Assembly (NCBI GenBank): GCA_014284505.1
Contig: JAAFYY010000001.1
Coordinates: 5,505,845 to 5,569,844, forward strand
DNA from: Streptacidiphilus sp. 4-A2
GTDB taxonomy: Bacteria; Actinomycetota; Actinomycetes; Streptomycetales; Streptomycetaceae
DNA: 64,000 nt
Reading direction: 5' to 3'
Below are positions 29,275 to 39,349 of the stretch, in pieces (within the stretch, counting starts at the first letter, position 1; the number at the start of each line of letters is the position of its first letter). The translations under genes were made by a program, and so were the position numbers. The notes beneath the pieces are model-generated. The model worked only from the letters and a program-made list of their open reading frames with translations. It did not search any database and had not been told where the DNA came from.

Positions 29275-29842
29275 TCAGTTCAGCGAGGGGTCGTCCGGGT
29301 AGGTCGCCACCAGCGCCAGCTCGCCGCGCTGGCGGCGCAGCACCGCCCGCCACAGCCGCTCGGGATCCGGTGAGGAGACATCCCCCGGCTCGGACTCGAC
29401 CAGGTACCAGGTGCCCTCCAGCAGCTCGTCCTCCAGCTGGCCGGGCGCCCATCCGGCGTAACCGGCGAAGATCCGCAGCGAGCCGAGGTCCGGCGCCAGC
29501 AGCTCCGGCGGGCCTCCAGGTCGACCAGGCCGATCGCGCCGTGCACCCGCCGCCAGCCGAGGAACTCCCCGGACGGCCACTCCCCCGGCACCACCGCCAG
29601 CCCCAGCGCGGAATCCAGCCCCACCGGGCCGCCCTGGAACACCACCGCGGCGCGCCCGCCAGCCCGCCCCAGGACTCCAGCACCGCCCCGACCTCGACCG
29701 TTGTCGGCCGGTTGAGGACGACACCGAGCGTGCCCTCCGCGTCGTGGTCCAGCAGCAGCACCACAGCGCGGTCGAAGTTGGGATCGGTCAGCGCGGGCGT
29801 TGCCACCAGCAGCCTGCCCGCCAGCGTGACGGCCTCGGTCAT
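29275..29842 (-). CDS. YqgE/AlgH family protein (UPF0301), two frameshifts
   Basis: About 188 residues. The family signature is plain: AGRLLVATPALTDPNFDRAV, VLNRPTTVEVGAVLE, VVFQGGPVGLDSALGLAV, RIFAGYAGWAPGQLEDEL and the ending LALVATYPDDPSLN. The biochemical role is unknown; it is widely conserved. Frames change near 29650 and 29515. The start at 29842 lacks a strong ribosome site. It is divergent from murA. Confidence 0.9.
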
Positions 29843-30258
29843 AGCAGAGATGATCCCGCACTTCCCCACGGGCGGGCAACGGAAGCGGACGCCGCGGCGG
29901 CGCGTCCGCCCGGTCCGCCCGCCCCCGGCGGCGTCCCCGGCGGCGTCCCCGGCCCCGCTCCCGGGCCGGCTCCGGGCCGTTCCCGGTCCACGCCCGCTGA
30001 CCTGCGCCGCCGCCCGGCCTCCCGGGCCGCCCGCCGCCCGCTGCCGGGCCCCGGGTTGCCGGGCGGGGCCACCCGTGAGAACTTCACCACACGAACCTTC
30101 CCCGCTCCTCCTGCCCACCCCGACCGTTCGGGCAAACCCCGCGCCGCCGGGAACCGGCGTCATGCGCATTACCATCTCCCTTGGTGTCGGAACCTTTTCG
30201 GGTGAGCCGGACACCGACTGCTTCATCTCCCCATGTCCCTCCCCAGGATCGCGAGACC
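29843..30258. other. Divergent intergenic region, YqgE gene / murA
   Basis: It holds GC-only imperfect repeats of about 13 bp (GGCGGCGTCCCC-like) at 29920-29960 and no ORF with coding bias. Promoters of both genes must lie here; I cannot place them with confidence. The murA leader contains CAGGATCGCGAGACC before the ATG. Confidence 0.4.
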
Positions 30259-31601
30259 ATGACCGACGACGTCCTGCTTGTCCATGGCGGCAACCCGCTC
30301 GAGGGTGAGATCCGTGTCCGCGGCGCGAAGAACCTCGTGCCCAAGGCGATGGTGGCCGCCCTGCTCGGGCAGGAGCCCAGCCGGCTACGCAATGTTCCGG
30401 ACATCCGCGACGTCAAGGTCGTGACCGGTCTGCTCCAGCTGCACGGGGTGACCGTGCTGTCCGGGGACGAGTCGGGTGAGATCGTGCTCGACCCCTCGCA
30501 TGTCGAGAGCGCCAATGTGGCCGACATCGACGCGCACGCGGGCAGCTCGCGGATCCCGATCCTGTTCTGCGGCCCGCTGCTGCACCGCCTCGGCCACGCC
30601 TTCATCCCGGGCTCGGCGGCTGCGACATCGGCGGCCGACCGGTCGACTTCCACTTCGACGTGCTCCGCCAGTTCGGCGCGGTCATCGAGAAGCACCCGCA
30701 GGGCACCGTGCTGACGGCCGCACAGCGGCTGCGCGGCTGCAAGATCGAGCTGCCCTATCCCTCGGTCGGCGCAACCGAGCAGGTGCTGCTGACCGCGGTG
30801 CTCGCCGAGGGCGTGACCGAGCTGCGCAACGCCGCCATCGAGCCGGAGATCGTGGATCTGATCTGCGTGCTCCAGAAGATGGGCGCGATCATCTCCATGG
30901 GGACGGACCGCACCATCCTGATCACCGGCGTGGACCGGCTCGGCGGCTACAACCACCGCGCCCTCCCGGACCGGCTCGAATCCGCCTCCTGGGCCTGCGC
31001 GGCGCTGGCCACCGGCGGCGACATCTATGTCCGCGGCGCCCGCCAGCTGGAGATGATGACCTTCCTCAACACCTTCCGGAAGGTCGGCGGGGCGTTCGAG
31101 GTCGACGACGAGGGCATCCGCTTCTGGCACCCGGGCGGCGAGCTCAACGCCATCGCGCTGGAGACCGACGTCCACCCCGGCTTCCAGACCGACTGGCAGC
31201 AGCCGCTGGTGGTGGCGCTGACCCAGGCCACCGGGCTGTCGATCGTGCACGAGACCGTCTACGAGTCGCGGCTGGGCTTCACCTCCGCGCTGAACCAGAT
31301 GGGCGCGCACATCCAGCTCTACCGCGAGTGCCTGGGCGGCACGCCCTGCCGCTTCGGGCAGCGCAACTTCCTGCACTCGGCGGTGGTCTCCGGCCCGTCC
31401 AAGCTGCTCGGCGGCGAGCTGGTCATCCCCGACCTGCGCGGCGGATTCTCGTACCTGATCGCGGCGCTGACCGCGCAGGGCCCCTCCAGCGTCCACGGGA
31501 TCGACCTGATCAACCGGGGCTACGAGAACTTCATGGACAAGCTGCGGGCGCTGGGCGCCCAGGTGGAGCTGCCCGGCGAGGGCCTCTCTGACGAGCTGTG
31601 A
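30259..31601 (+). CDS. murA: UDP-N-acetylglucosamine 1-carboxyvinyltransferase, one frameshift
   Basis: About 447 residues; first committed step of peptidoglycan synthesis, adding enolpyruvate from PEP to UDP-GlcNAc. Seen: GGNPLEGEIRVRGAKNLVPK (catalytic Lys), the active-site loop GGCDIGGRPVDFHF holding the PEP-binding Cys, REPEIVD-like IEPEIVDLI, LPDRLESASWACAALATGGD, RGGFSYLIAALTAQG and the ending DKLRALGAQVELPGEGL. The loop Cys implies a fosfomycin-sensitive type, unlike mycobacterial MurA, which has Asp. One base is missing just before the loop (near 30617; PGLGGCD restored), which in an essential gene argues for sequence error. Confidence 0.95.
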
Positions 31602-31725
31602 CCCTCCCCGGGGCCGGCTGTGTTGACGGACGTCGACGCGGCCGCGCCCCGGCCGCGTCCCGCCCCTGGCCGGGCCGCCCCGGCAGCCCGGCCGGGCGCC
31701 CTGGAAGTGCGGCACCGGAAAACGG

Positions 31726-31771
31726 CACCGCGCCGGGTGCTCCTCCTGACGGAGGGGCACCCGGCGCGGTG
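31726..31771. terminator. Bidirectional terminator between murA and hup
   Basis: A perfect 15-bp stem (CACCGCGCCGGGTGC and complement), continued inside by TCCTCC/GGAGG pairing, sits between two convergent genes. Confidence 0.85.
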
Positions 31772-31788
31772 GGCGCTGCCTGGGGGTC

Positions 31789-32070
31789 CTACTTGCCCTT
31801 GGCGGCTTCCTTGAGCTTGGAGCCCGCGGAGACCTTCACGCTGTAGCCGGCCGCGATCTGGATCGGCTCACCGGTCTGGGGGTTGCGCGCGGTGCGCGCG
31901 GCCCGGTGGGTGCGCTCGAAGGTCAGGAAGCCGGGGATGGTGACCTTCTCGTCGCCCTTGGCGACGACGTCGCCGACGACGTCGGCGAGCGCGGCCAGAA
32001 CGGCGTCGGCGTCCTTGCGGGTCACCTCGGCACGCTCGGACAGAGCGGCCACCAGCTCACTGCGGTTCAT
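31789..32070 (-). CDS. hup: Histone-like DNA-binding protein HU
   Basis: 93 residues, intact. MNRSELVAALSERAEVTRKD begins the dimerisation helices, and FLTFERTHRAARTARNPQTG is the DNA-clasping arm with the RNPQTG intercalating tip. It lacks the long Lys-rich tail of HupS, so it is the HupA (HS1) type. It compacts the nucleoid and bends DNA. The site at 32141-32156, 71 bp upstream, matches the BldM palindrome, suggesting developmental control. Confidence 0.96.
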   Translation of the reverse strand: MNRSELVAALSERAEVTRKDADAVLAALADVVGDVVAKGDEKVTIPGFLTFERTHRAARTARNPQTGEPIQIAAGYSVKVSAGSKLKEAAKGK

Positions 32071-32626
32071 ATGTACTCCATGTGGTCTGTCGCGTTGCGA
32101 TCCTCGGCTGCCCCAAAGGACCGCCGCCTCGGCTGCCGAGTCACCCGACCGGGTGACTCCCGACAGACGATGGGGGATCTCGTTCGATGCCCCAGGCTGC
32201 GCAAATCTCTTGCCTTGGCACGAATCCTGCCCCCACTACCGCCGGGAAAGCGAATCCGGCACCCGTGAGAGTCACACGAACAGCGCCACAGGCCGAGCGC
32301 TGTGACGCCTCGTCTGTCGCTGGTCCCGACCCCCGGCTGAGGTGGGGCGACGTGGCTCTCGGCGGACGTGACGACGGCCCCCCGCACAGGGCGGGCACGG
32401 CACGCCGATCCAGGGACACCGTACGCCCTGGGACGAGAACCGCCCAAACGGGGACGTTCCCTGGATCGTCCCAGGCCCCCGCCCCGGGGCCGTCCCGGGC
32501 CCTTCCCGGAGCCCTCTCGGAGGCTCCTCCGGGGCCTTCCCCGGGGCTGCCCGGGCATCCCCGGGGCGACCTGGGACAACGCCCGGCACTGCCCCGGAGA
32601 CGGCCCCGGGAAGGGCCCTCGGCGGG
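32071..32626. other. Long intergenic region upstream of hup
   Basis: 556 bp between malic enzyme and hup, both leftward. The left part holds the BldM-like palindrome and is AT-richer (GCAAATCTCTTGCCTTGG). The right part, 32445-32625, is a dense set of imperfect GGGCC/CCCGGG-rich inverted repeats that may form terminator-like structure after the malic enzyme gene. No ORF with coding bias is seen. Confidence 0.5.
32141..32156. promoter_or_regulatory. BldM-type palindrome upstream of hup
   Basis: TCACCCGACCGGGTGA fits the reported BldM homodimer site TCACcCgnncGgGTGA at every defined position, and the palindrome extends to GAG...CTC on both sides (32138-32159). It lies 71 bp before the hup start. 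Confidence 0.65.
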
Positions 32627-34078
<1,452 letters not shown>

Positions 34079-34296
34079 CGTTCCTTCTTCCATGAGCGCA
34101 GGTTCGTTGTCGCTTGGTTCGTTGTCGCTGGTTTGCCGTATCGGTTCGCCGTATCCGCTTCGATGATCCCACCTACCGGTGAGTAGACGGAAATATTCTT
34201 CCACTGCGCGGATAGCCGCAGATCGGCGCGAACCAGGGGCTTCGGGGCGTTCGCGGCCACCCCACGCGATCACGGTGCGGAAGTTTCTCCGGCGAA

Positions 34297-34323
34297 GGGA
34301 ATGCGTTCCCGGGAGGCTTTGTT
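34297..34323 (+). promoter_or_regulatory. SigR-type promoter
   Basis: GGGAAT at 34297-34302, exactly 18 bp, then GTT at 34321-34323. This is the consensus of the thiol-oxidative-stress sigma factor SigR (GGGAAT-N18-GTT). It points at the structured region ending at the 34437 hairpin, not at a protein gene. The rest of the gap from malic enzyme (34079-34296) shows nothing else clear. Confidence 0.55.
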
Positions 34324-34328
34324 AGTCT

Positions 34329-34473
34329 GGGTGTGCGGCACCGGCTCGATCCAAGCCCCCGGGCCCAACCTTAGTCGCTTCGAGCGACCACTTGCCGCGA
34401 GGCGAGCATGGCGGGTCGGTGCCGTACTGAACGTCAACTGAGGCTCCCCACCTGATCGGTGGGGAGCCTCAGT
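34329..34473 (+). ncRNA. Candidate small RNA, about 145 nt
   Basis: No coding bias. A closing stem pairs GCGGCACCG (34335-34343) with CGGTGCCGT (34417-34425) and encloses two hairpins: GTCGC-TTCGA-GCGAC (34374-34388) and CTTGCC-GCGA-GGCGAG (34391-34406). It ends in a 16-bp perfect hairpin at 34437-34473. Together with the upstream SigR-type promoter this is the layout of an independently transcribed small RNA. The 5' end is predicted from promoter spacing. Confidence 0.5.
34437..34473. terminator. Perfect 16-bp hairpin terminator
   Basis: ACTGAGGCTCCCCACC and its exact complement enclose loop TGATC. It ends the candidate small RNA on the plus strand and could also serve the helicase gene that finishes at 34554 on the minus strand. 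Confidence 0.85.
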
Positions 34474-34553
34474 GGTTTCCCGCGCCCTCGGTTTCCGGCG
34501 CCCCGGCTTCCGGCGCCCCGGTCCTGGCCGGGACCGGCGCGCCGGCCAGGGTC

Positions 34554-36936
34554 TCAGTCCTGGAGCAGCGCCGGGACTCCGTCCGAGTCCGGCAGGTCCA
34601 GCGGGCCCGACAGCACGGTCAGCCGCTGGGTCGCCCGGGTCAGCGCCACATAGAGCACCCGCAGCCCGGCCTCCGACTCACCGGCGATGCCGGACGGGTC
34701 GGCGACGACCGTGGCGTCGTACTCCAGGCCCTTGGCCTCCAGGCTGCCCAGTGCCACCGCCCGCGGCCCGAGGCCGTCGATCCACTCGGCCGCCTCCGCG
34801 CGCCGGTCCATCGGCACCACGATGCCGACCGTGCCGTCCACGTCCGCCAGCAGCCGCTGGACCTCGGCCCGGGCCGCCGTGCCCACCTGCTCCTCGGCCG
34901 CCACCGAGACAAAACGCGGGTGGACGCCGATGGAGCGCACCGCGTTGGGCGGCAGCGTGCCCGGCGCGGCCTGCGCCAGGATCCGCGCCGCCACCTCGGC
35001 GATCTCGGCCGGGTTCCGGTAGTTGGTGGTCAGCGTGTAGCCGCGGCGGGGCTTGCCGCCCAGGGTCTCGTCCATCGCGGCCTGGGCCTCGGCGGGGTCG
35101 ATCCAGGAGCTCTGGGCCGGGTCGCCGACGATGGTCCAGGTGGCCTGGCGGGCCCGGCGGCCGATCATCCGCCACTGCATCGGGGTCAGGTCCTGCGCCT
35201 CGTCGACGATCACATGCGCGTACTCGCGGCGCTCCTCCGGCTCCCGGCGCGGGTCCGCGCGCCGGCTGCGCTCGGCGAAGGTGGTGACCTCCTCCAGCCC
35301 GGTCAGCATGTCGACCGGGTTCACCTCGCGGGTACGCGGCCGCGCGGCCTCGCCCAGCAGCAGCGAGAGCTCGTCCAGCAGCGCCACGTCGTGCGCGGTG
35401 ACGCTGCCCCGGCCCTGGTCGTCCAGGGCCTGCCAGGAGGCCGCCAGCAGCCTGGCCTCGGCGTTCGCGAGGTCACCGCGGGCCAGCCGGCTGATCCGCC
35501 GCTGGTCCCGCAGGGTCGCCAGGACCCGGCGCGGGGTCAGCGGGGGCCACCAGGCGTCCACGAAGGCGAGGAACGAGTCCTCGTCGCCGACGTGCTCGTC
35601 GAAGGCCTCCCGCTCCCGCTGCTGCTGCTCGCGGTCGACCCGCTCGGCGGTCCTCGGCCGGGTGCGCAGCAGCAGCGACCACAGCGCGTCCAGCAGCAGC
35701 CGGCGGGCACGCGGGCGCAGCAGGTTGATCGGCGTGCCGCCGGTGCCCAGCACCGTCCGCCGCAGATTGCGCAGCGCGCCCTGGTCCAGCCGCAGCACCT
35801 CGCCCAGGGCGACCACCCGCAGCTCGGACGGGGTGGCCTCGGTGTCCAGGGCGCCCCGGGCGGCGCGGCGCGTCAGCGCGACCATCCGCGAGGCCCTTGA
35901 CCCTGGCCGTCTCGGGACTGTCGTAGGCGTCCGCCTCGACGCCGTCGACCAGGCTGCCGACGGCGCGGATCGCGACCTGGCCCTCCTCGCCCAGCGCGGG
36001 CAGCACGCCCTCGGTGTAGGAGACCAGCAGCGGGGTGGGGCTGACCACCAGGATCCCGCCCGCGTAGCGGCGGCGGTCCTGGTACAGCAGGAAGGCGGCG
36101 CGGTGCAGCGCCACCGCGGTCTTGCCGGTCCCCGGGCCGCCGCTGACCAGGGTGGCGCCCGCGGCGGGGGCCCTGATCACGATGTCCTGCTCCTGCTGGA
36201 TGCTGGAGACGATGTCGCGCATGGTGTGGCCGCGGGCCCGGCCCAGGGTCGCCATCAGCGCGCCGTCGCCGATGACCGCCAGCGGCTCGCCGTCCAGCAG
36301 CGGCTCCAGCTCCGGGCGCAGCAGGTCGTCCTCGACGCCGAGCACCCGGCGGCCGCGGGAGCGGATCACCCGGCGCCGCAGCACCCGCCCGGGCTGGAGC
36401 GGGGTGGCCCGGTAGAAGGGCGCGGCGGCGGGAGCACGCCAGTCGATCACCAGCGGACCGTACTCCGCGTCCAGCACCCCGATCCGGCCGATGTGCAGGG
36501 ATTCGGCCACGGCCGGGTCGGCCGGGTCCAGCGGGGTCTGCGAGGGGAAACCATCCTCCTCGGGGCTGTCCGGCTGCTGGAGGTCGATCCGGCCGAACAG
36601 GAAGTCCTCGAACTCGCTGTTGAGCCGCTGGAGGTGGGCACCGGCCTGGAACACCTGTGCGTCACGCTCGGCGAGCGCCCCCGGCGTGCCGACCTGGAAC
36701 TTGCGGCTGGCGTCGTCGAGGATGAACTCGGCCTCGGCCAGCTTCTCCTCCAGCCGGTGGTACACCTGGTCGAGATGGCGCTGCTCCACCGCGATCTCGC
36801 GGTCCCGGAGCGTCTCCGCCCGGGCCTGTGCCTGCCTGTCGCTCTCCGTCTTCCCGGCCTGCCTGTCTGTGTGCGCGTCGTTGCTGGTCCCGCTGGTCCT
36901 GCTGGGCGCGGACATGTGCCCCCTGTCGTACGTCAT
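34554..36936 (-). CDS. HelD/HelR-like UvrD-family helicase, RNA polymerase recycling factor; one frameshift
   Basis: About 794 residues. The N-terminal antiparallel coiled coil (ALRDREIAVEQRHLDQVY-type, residues ~40-80) is typical of HelD proteins that probe RNA polymerase channels. SF1 motifs follow: Walker A VSGGPGTGKTAVALHRAA, VIVDEAQDLTPMQWRMIG (II), GDPAQSSW (III), TLTTNYRNPAEI (IV), KGLEYDATVV (V) and LYVALTRATQRLTVLSG (VI). In actinobacteria HelD releases stalled polymerase and HelR protects it from rifamycins. One base is missing near 35895. The ATG at 36915 is an alternative start with AGGGGG. Confidence 0.87.
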
Positions 36937-37195
36937 CTGCTGTTCACCCCCGTCGCGAAATGGGGGACGGGCAACCCTACGCCATCCATGGCCCCGGAGG
37001 TGAGAGCCCCGGCCCGGAACCGGGCCGGAAGTCCGAGGTCAGACGGCCCCGGCCGGTTTTTCGGAGACGGCCCTGGCGTGCGGCCCCGCGTGCGGCCCCG
37101 GGCCACGGCCTCGCGTGCGGCAGGCCGGGCGGGCCCCGGGCAGGCCGGTCCCAGGCGGACCGGCAGCACGCGGGGCACATACGTCGGCAAACGAA
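36937..37195. other. Intergenic region between tmRNA terminator and the HelD-like gene
   Basis: Carries the promoter of the HelD-like gene. It is rich in GGCCCCGCGTGCGGCCCCGGGCC-like imperfect repeats (37079-37140). I searched it by eye for the rifamycin-associated element (an inverted GGGGCTTGC / GCAAGCCCC type) and found none. Confidence 0.4.
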
Positions 37196-37227
37196 TTCGA
37201 CCGCGCCGGAGAACCGGCGCGGTCGAA
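37196..37227 (-). terminator. tmRNA terminator
   Basis: A perfect 14-bp stem, TTCGACCGCGCCGG and complement, with loop AGAA, beginning 15 bp past the tmRNA 3' end. Confidence 0.85.
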
Positions 37228-37241
37228 TCAATCCATGGGTG

Positions 37242-37611
37242 TGGTGGAGGTGGCGGGAATCGAACCCGCGTCCTGTGGTGCGGAACCAGGGCTTCTCCGA
37301 GCGCAGTCCGCTGTGCTTTTCTCGGCCCCGGCAGTCACACGGACAAGCCGCCGACAGGCCCAGTCACTGTTTGATTTCCCGCCGTACCCCGTGACCGGGC
37401 ACGACGGTGGAGTTCCCTAGATTATGCCAGGGTCCGGGACGGGAACGCGCCCGGTCTGACACCTTCGGTTACTCGCTCAGGCGGCGAGGGCGAAGGAATC
37501 GCGCTTGGAATTGGCGATTATAGTTTGCGACACGTGGTTAACGAGATCATTGCCGCGTTTCTCGGCTCGCTTCCCCTGGATCGACATCCCCAGTCGAAAC
37601 CGATCACCCCC
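37242..37611 (-). ncRNA. ssrA: tmRNA (ssrA), proteolysis tag ANSKRDSFALAA
   Basis: 370 nt. The 5' end GGGGGTGATCGGTTTCGAC pairs with the 3' acceptor CACCTCC, and the T arm reads GGACGCGGGTTCGATTCC; the CCA end is encoded at 37242-37244. The tag frame (37480-37515, TGA at 37477) gives ANSKRDSFALAA, with the resume codon GCC. It rescues stalled ribosomes with SmpB, encoded immediately upstream on the same strand. The tag lacks the SQQAF-like middle that I recall for S. coelicolor. Confidence 0.97.
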
Positions 37612-37704
37612 ATGGGGTGCTATGCACTTTTCAATGCGGGCCGCTTGCCCTCCCGCAGTACCGCGTGGACCTGGGGGGTCCTGCGGAACTCCTTCATCCT
37701 ACGG

Positions 37705-37720
37705 CCCCGCCGCGGCGGGG
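37705..37720. terminator. GC palindrome after smpB
   Basis: CCCCGCCGCGGCGGGG, a perfect 16-bp palindrome, starts 11 bp after the smpB stop on the minus strand. It has no unpaired loop and may act as an attenuator or terminator before the tmRNA promoter. Confidence 0.4.
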
Positions 37721-37730
37721 GTCCAGTTCA

Positions 37731-38216
37731 TTAGCCGCCGGAGCGGCGGCGCACCGCCGACAGCGCGCGGTCGGTCTCGCGGCGGTCCTGCTGCTCCCGC
37801 AGGGTCTGCCGCTTGTCGTGCAGCTTCTTGCCCTGGGCCAGTGCCAGCAGCAGCTTGGCCCGGCCGTCCTTGAAGTACAGCGACAGCGGGACCAGGGTGA
37901 AGCCCGACTCCCGCAGCTTGGCCTCCAGCTTGTGGATCTGCTCCTTGTGCAGCAGCAGTTTCCGCTTGCGCCGGGCGGCGTGGTTGGTCCACGTACCCTG
38001 CGCGTACTCCATGATGTGGACGTTGTGCAGCCAGGCCTCGCCGCCGGTGATCTCCGCGAAACCGTCCACCAGGGAGGCGCGGCCCGCGCGCAGCGACTTG
38101 ACCTCGGTGCCGGTCAGCACCAGCCCGCACTCGATCTCGTCCAGGATGTTGTAGTCGTGCCGCGCCTTCTTGTTCTGCGCGACGAGCTTCCGTCCGGGTT
38201 CTTTTACCTTCGCCAT
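37731..38216 (-). CDS. smpB: SsrA-binding protein SmpB
   Basis: 161 residues from the ATG at 38216, or 165 from 38228. The beta-barrel core shows LVAQNKKARHDYNILDEIEC, GLVLTGTEVKSLRAGRASL, WLHNVHIMEYAQGTW and RKRKLLLHKEQIHKL. The basic C-terminal tail KLHDKRQTLREQQDRRETDR lies in the decoding centre during trans-translation. It delivers tmRNA to stalled ribosomes. No strong ribosome site precedes either ATG. It lies between ftsX and ssrA, as in most actinobacteria. Confidence 0.96.
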   Translation of the reverse strand: MAKVKEPGRKLVAQNKKARHDYNILDEIECGLVLTGTEVKSLRAGRASLVDGFAEITGGEAWLHNVHIMEYAQGTWTNHAARRKRKLLLHKEQIHKLEAKLRESGFTLVPLSLYFKDGRAKLLLALAQGKKLHDKRQTLREQQDRRETDRALSAVRRRSGG

Positions 38217-38290
38217 GATGCCGGACATTGTCGCACTCGGCGGGCCCGGTCGGCACTGAGGTTATCGCCGCACCGGCCGGGCCCGGACGG

Positions 38291-38330
38291 CCGGACGCCC
38301 CGGGCACCGTGCGGTGCCCGGGGCGTCCGG
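38291..38330 (-). terminator. Terminator of ftsEX
   Basis: A perfect 19-bp stem (38291-38309 with 38312-38330) and a minimal 2-3 nt loop, 43 bp after ftsX. Confidence 0.85.
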
Positions 38331-38372
38331 GGTGCGGCGAATGCGCCCGGGCTCGGACCGGGAGCTACGTGA

Positions 38373-39293
38373 TCAGACCCGGAGGTACTTGCGCAGGGTG
38401 AGGAAGGCGGCGATGGAGGACATGCCCACACCGATCACCAGGATCAGTGGCATCACCTTGAAGACCGGTCCCCAGCCAATGAAGTTGATCAGCGAGATCT
38501 GCTTGCTCAGGAACTGGTCGACCAGCAGGTACTTGCCGACCGCGAGCATCCCCGAGGCCAGCACCGCGCCGACCACCGCCGCGAACGCGGCCTCGGCGAT
38601 GAAGGGCATCTGCACATAGAAGTTGGACGCGCCGACCAGCCGCATGATCCCGGTCTCGCGCTTGCGGCTGAAGGCGGACACCCGCACCGTGTTGACCACC
38701 AGCAGCATGGTCACCCCGAGCATGATCGCCATGATCGTCCAGGCCACCACCTGGGCGCCGTTCAGCAGGTTGAACAGCGGCTTGAGCACCTCGCTCTGGT
38801 CCTGCACCTCGCTGACGCCCTGCTGGCCCGCCACCATGCTGGTGACCGAGTCGTACTTCTGCGGGTCGTAGAGCTTGACCCGCAGCGAGTACTCCATCTG
38901 GTCCGGGGTCAGGTTCACCAGGATCGGGTTGTTCGGCGACTCCTGCTTGAAGCTCTCGTACGCCTGCTGCTGGGTCTCCGTGTAGATCTGCTGGACCAGA
39001 CCGCTGGACTGCAACTGCTGGCGCACCGCCGCGATCTGGGCGGGGGTGGCCTCGCCGGAGGCGCAGCCCGGGTACATCTTGACGTTCTGGGCGTCGGTCT
39101 TGTTGCAGAAGAACACCGAGACCTCGACCCGGCTGTTCCAGTAGCCGCGCATCGTGCCGACCTGGGTGTTCAGCAGGATCGCCGCGCCTGCCAGCGCCAG
39201 CGAGAGCGCCACGCTCACGATGACCGCGATCGTCATCGTCAGATTGCGCCGGAGACCTACACCGATCTCCGACATGACGAACTGTACTCGCAT
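38373..39293 (-). CDS. ftsX: Cell division ABC system permease FtsX
   Basis: 306 residues, intact, four membrane helices: TIAVIVSVALSLALAGAAIL near residues 20-40, VVAWTIMAIMLGVTMLLVVN near 185-205, a third around AFAAVVGAVLASGML, and a C-terminal one at LILVIGVGMSSIAAFL. The extracellular domain between helices 1 and 2 carries two Cys (FFCNKT and PGCASG), probably a disulphide. With FtsE it activates a peptidoglycan hydrolase at the septum. It starts 56 bp after ftsE, one operon. Confidence 0.96.
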   Translation of the reverse strand: MRVQFVMSEIGVGLRRNLTMTIAVIVSVALSLALAGAAILLNTQVGTMRGYWNSRVEVSVFFCNKTDAQNVKMYPGCASGEATPAQIAAVRQQLQSSGLVQQIYTETQQQAYESFKQESPNNPILVNLTPDQMEYSLRVKLYDPQKYDSVTSMVAGQQGVSEVQDQSEVLKPLFNLLNGAQVVAWTIMAIMLGVTMLLVVNTVRVSAFSRKRETGIMRLVGASNFYVQMPFIAEAAFAAVVGAVLASGMLAVGKYLLVDQFLSKQISLINFIGWGPVFKVMPLILVIGVGMSSIAAFLTLRKYLRV

Positions 39294-39349
39294 GACTTCC
39301 TAGCTGGTCGGGGCGCCGGCCTGGTGCGGACGCCGAGTGGCGGCAGGGC

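Noticed and set aside
30259..31601. murA as a pseudogene
   Set aside because: The break is one base just before the active-site loop and all motifs survive on both sides; loss of this gene would be lethal unless a second copy exists.
34329..34473. 6S or 6C RNA
   Set aside because: There are no C6 loops for 6C, and no long central bulge with closing stem as in 6S; it stays an unassigned small RNA.
36937..37240. Rifamycin-associated element upstream of the HelD-like gene
   Set aside because: No inverted GGGGCTTGC/GCAAGCCCC sequence is present.
37242..37300. A tRNA-like end on the minus strand taken as an isolated tRNA
   Set aside because: No D arm or anticodon arm follows; it is the 3' end of tmRNA, whose 5' partner lies at 37611.
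35053..37374. Very long open frame antisense to the HelD-like gene
   Set aside because: High GC leaves open frames opposite real genes; the product is Arg/Ser/Ala-rich without domains, and the minus-strand frame has all SF1 helicase motifs.
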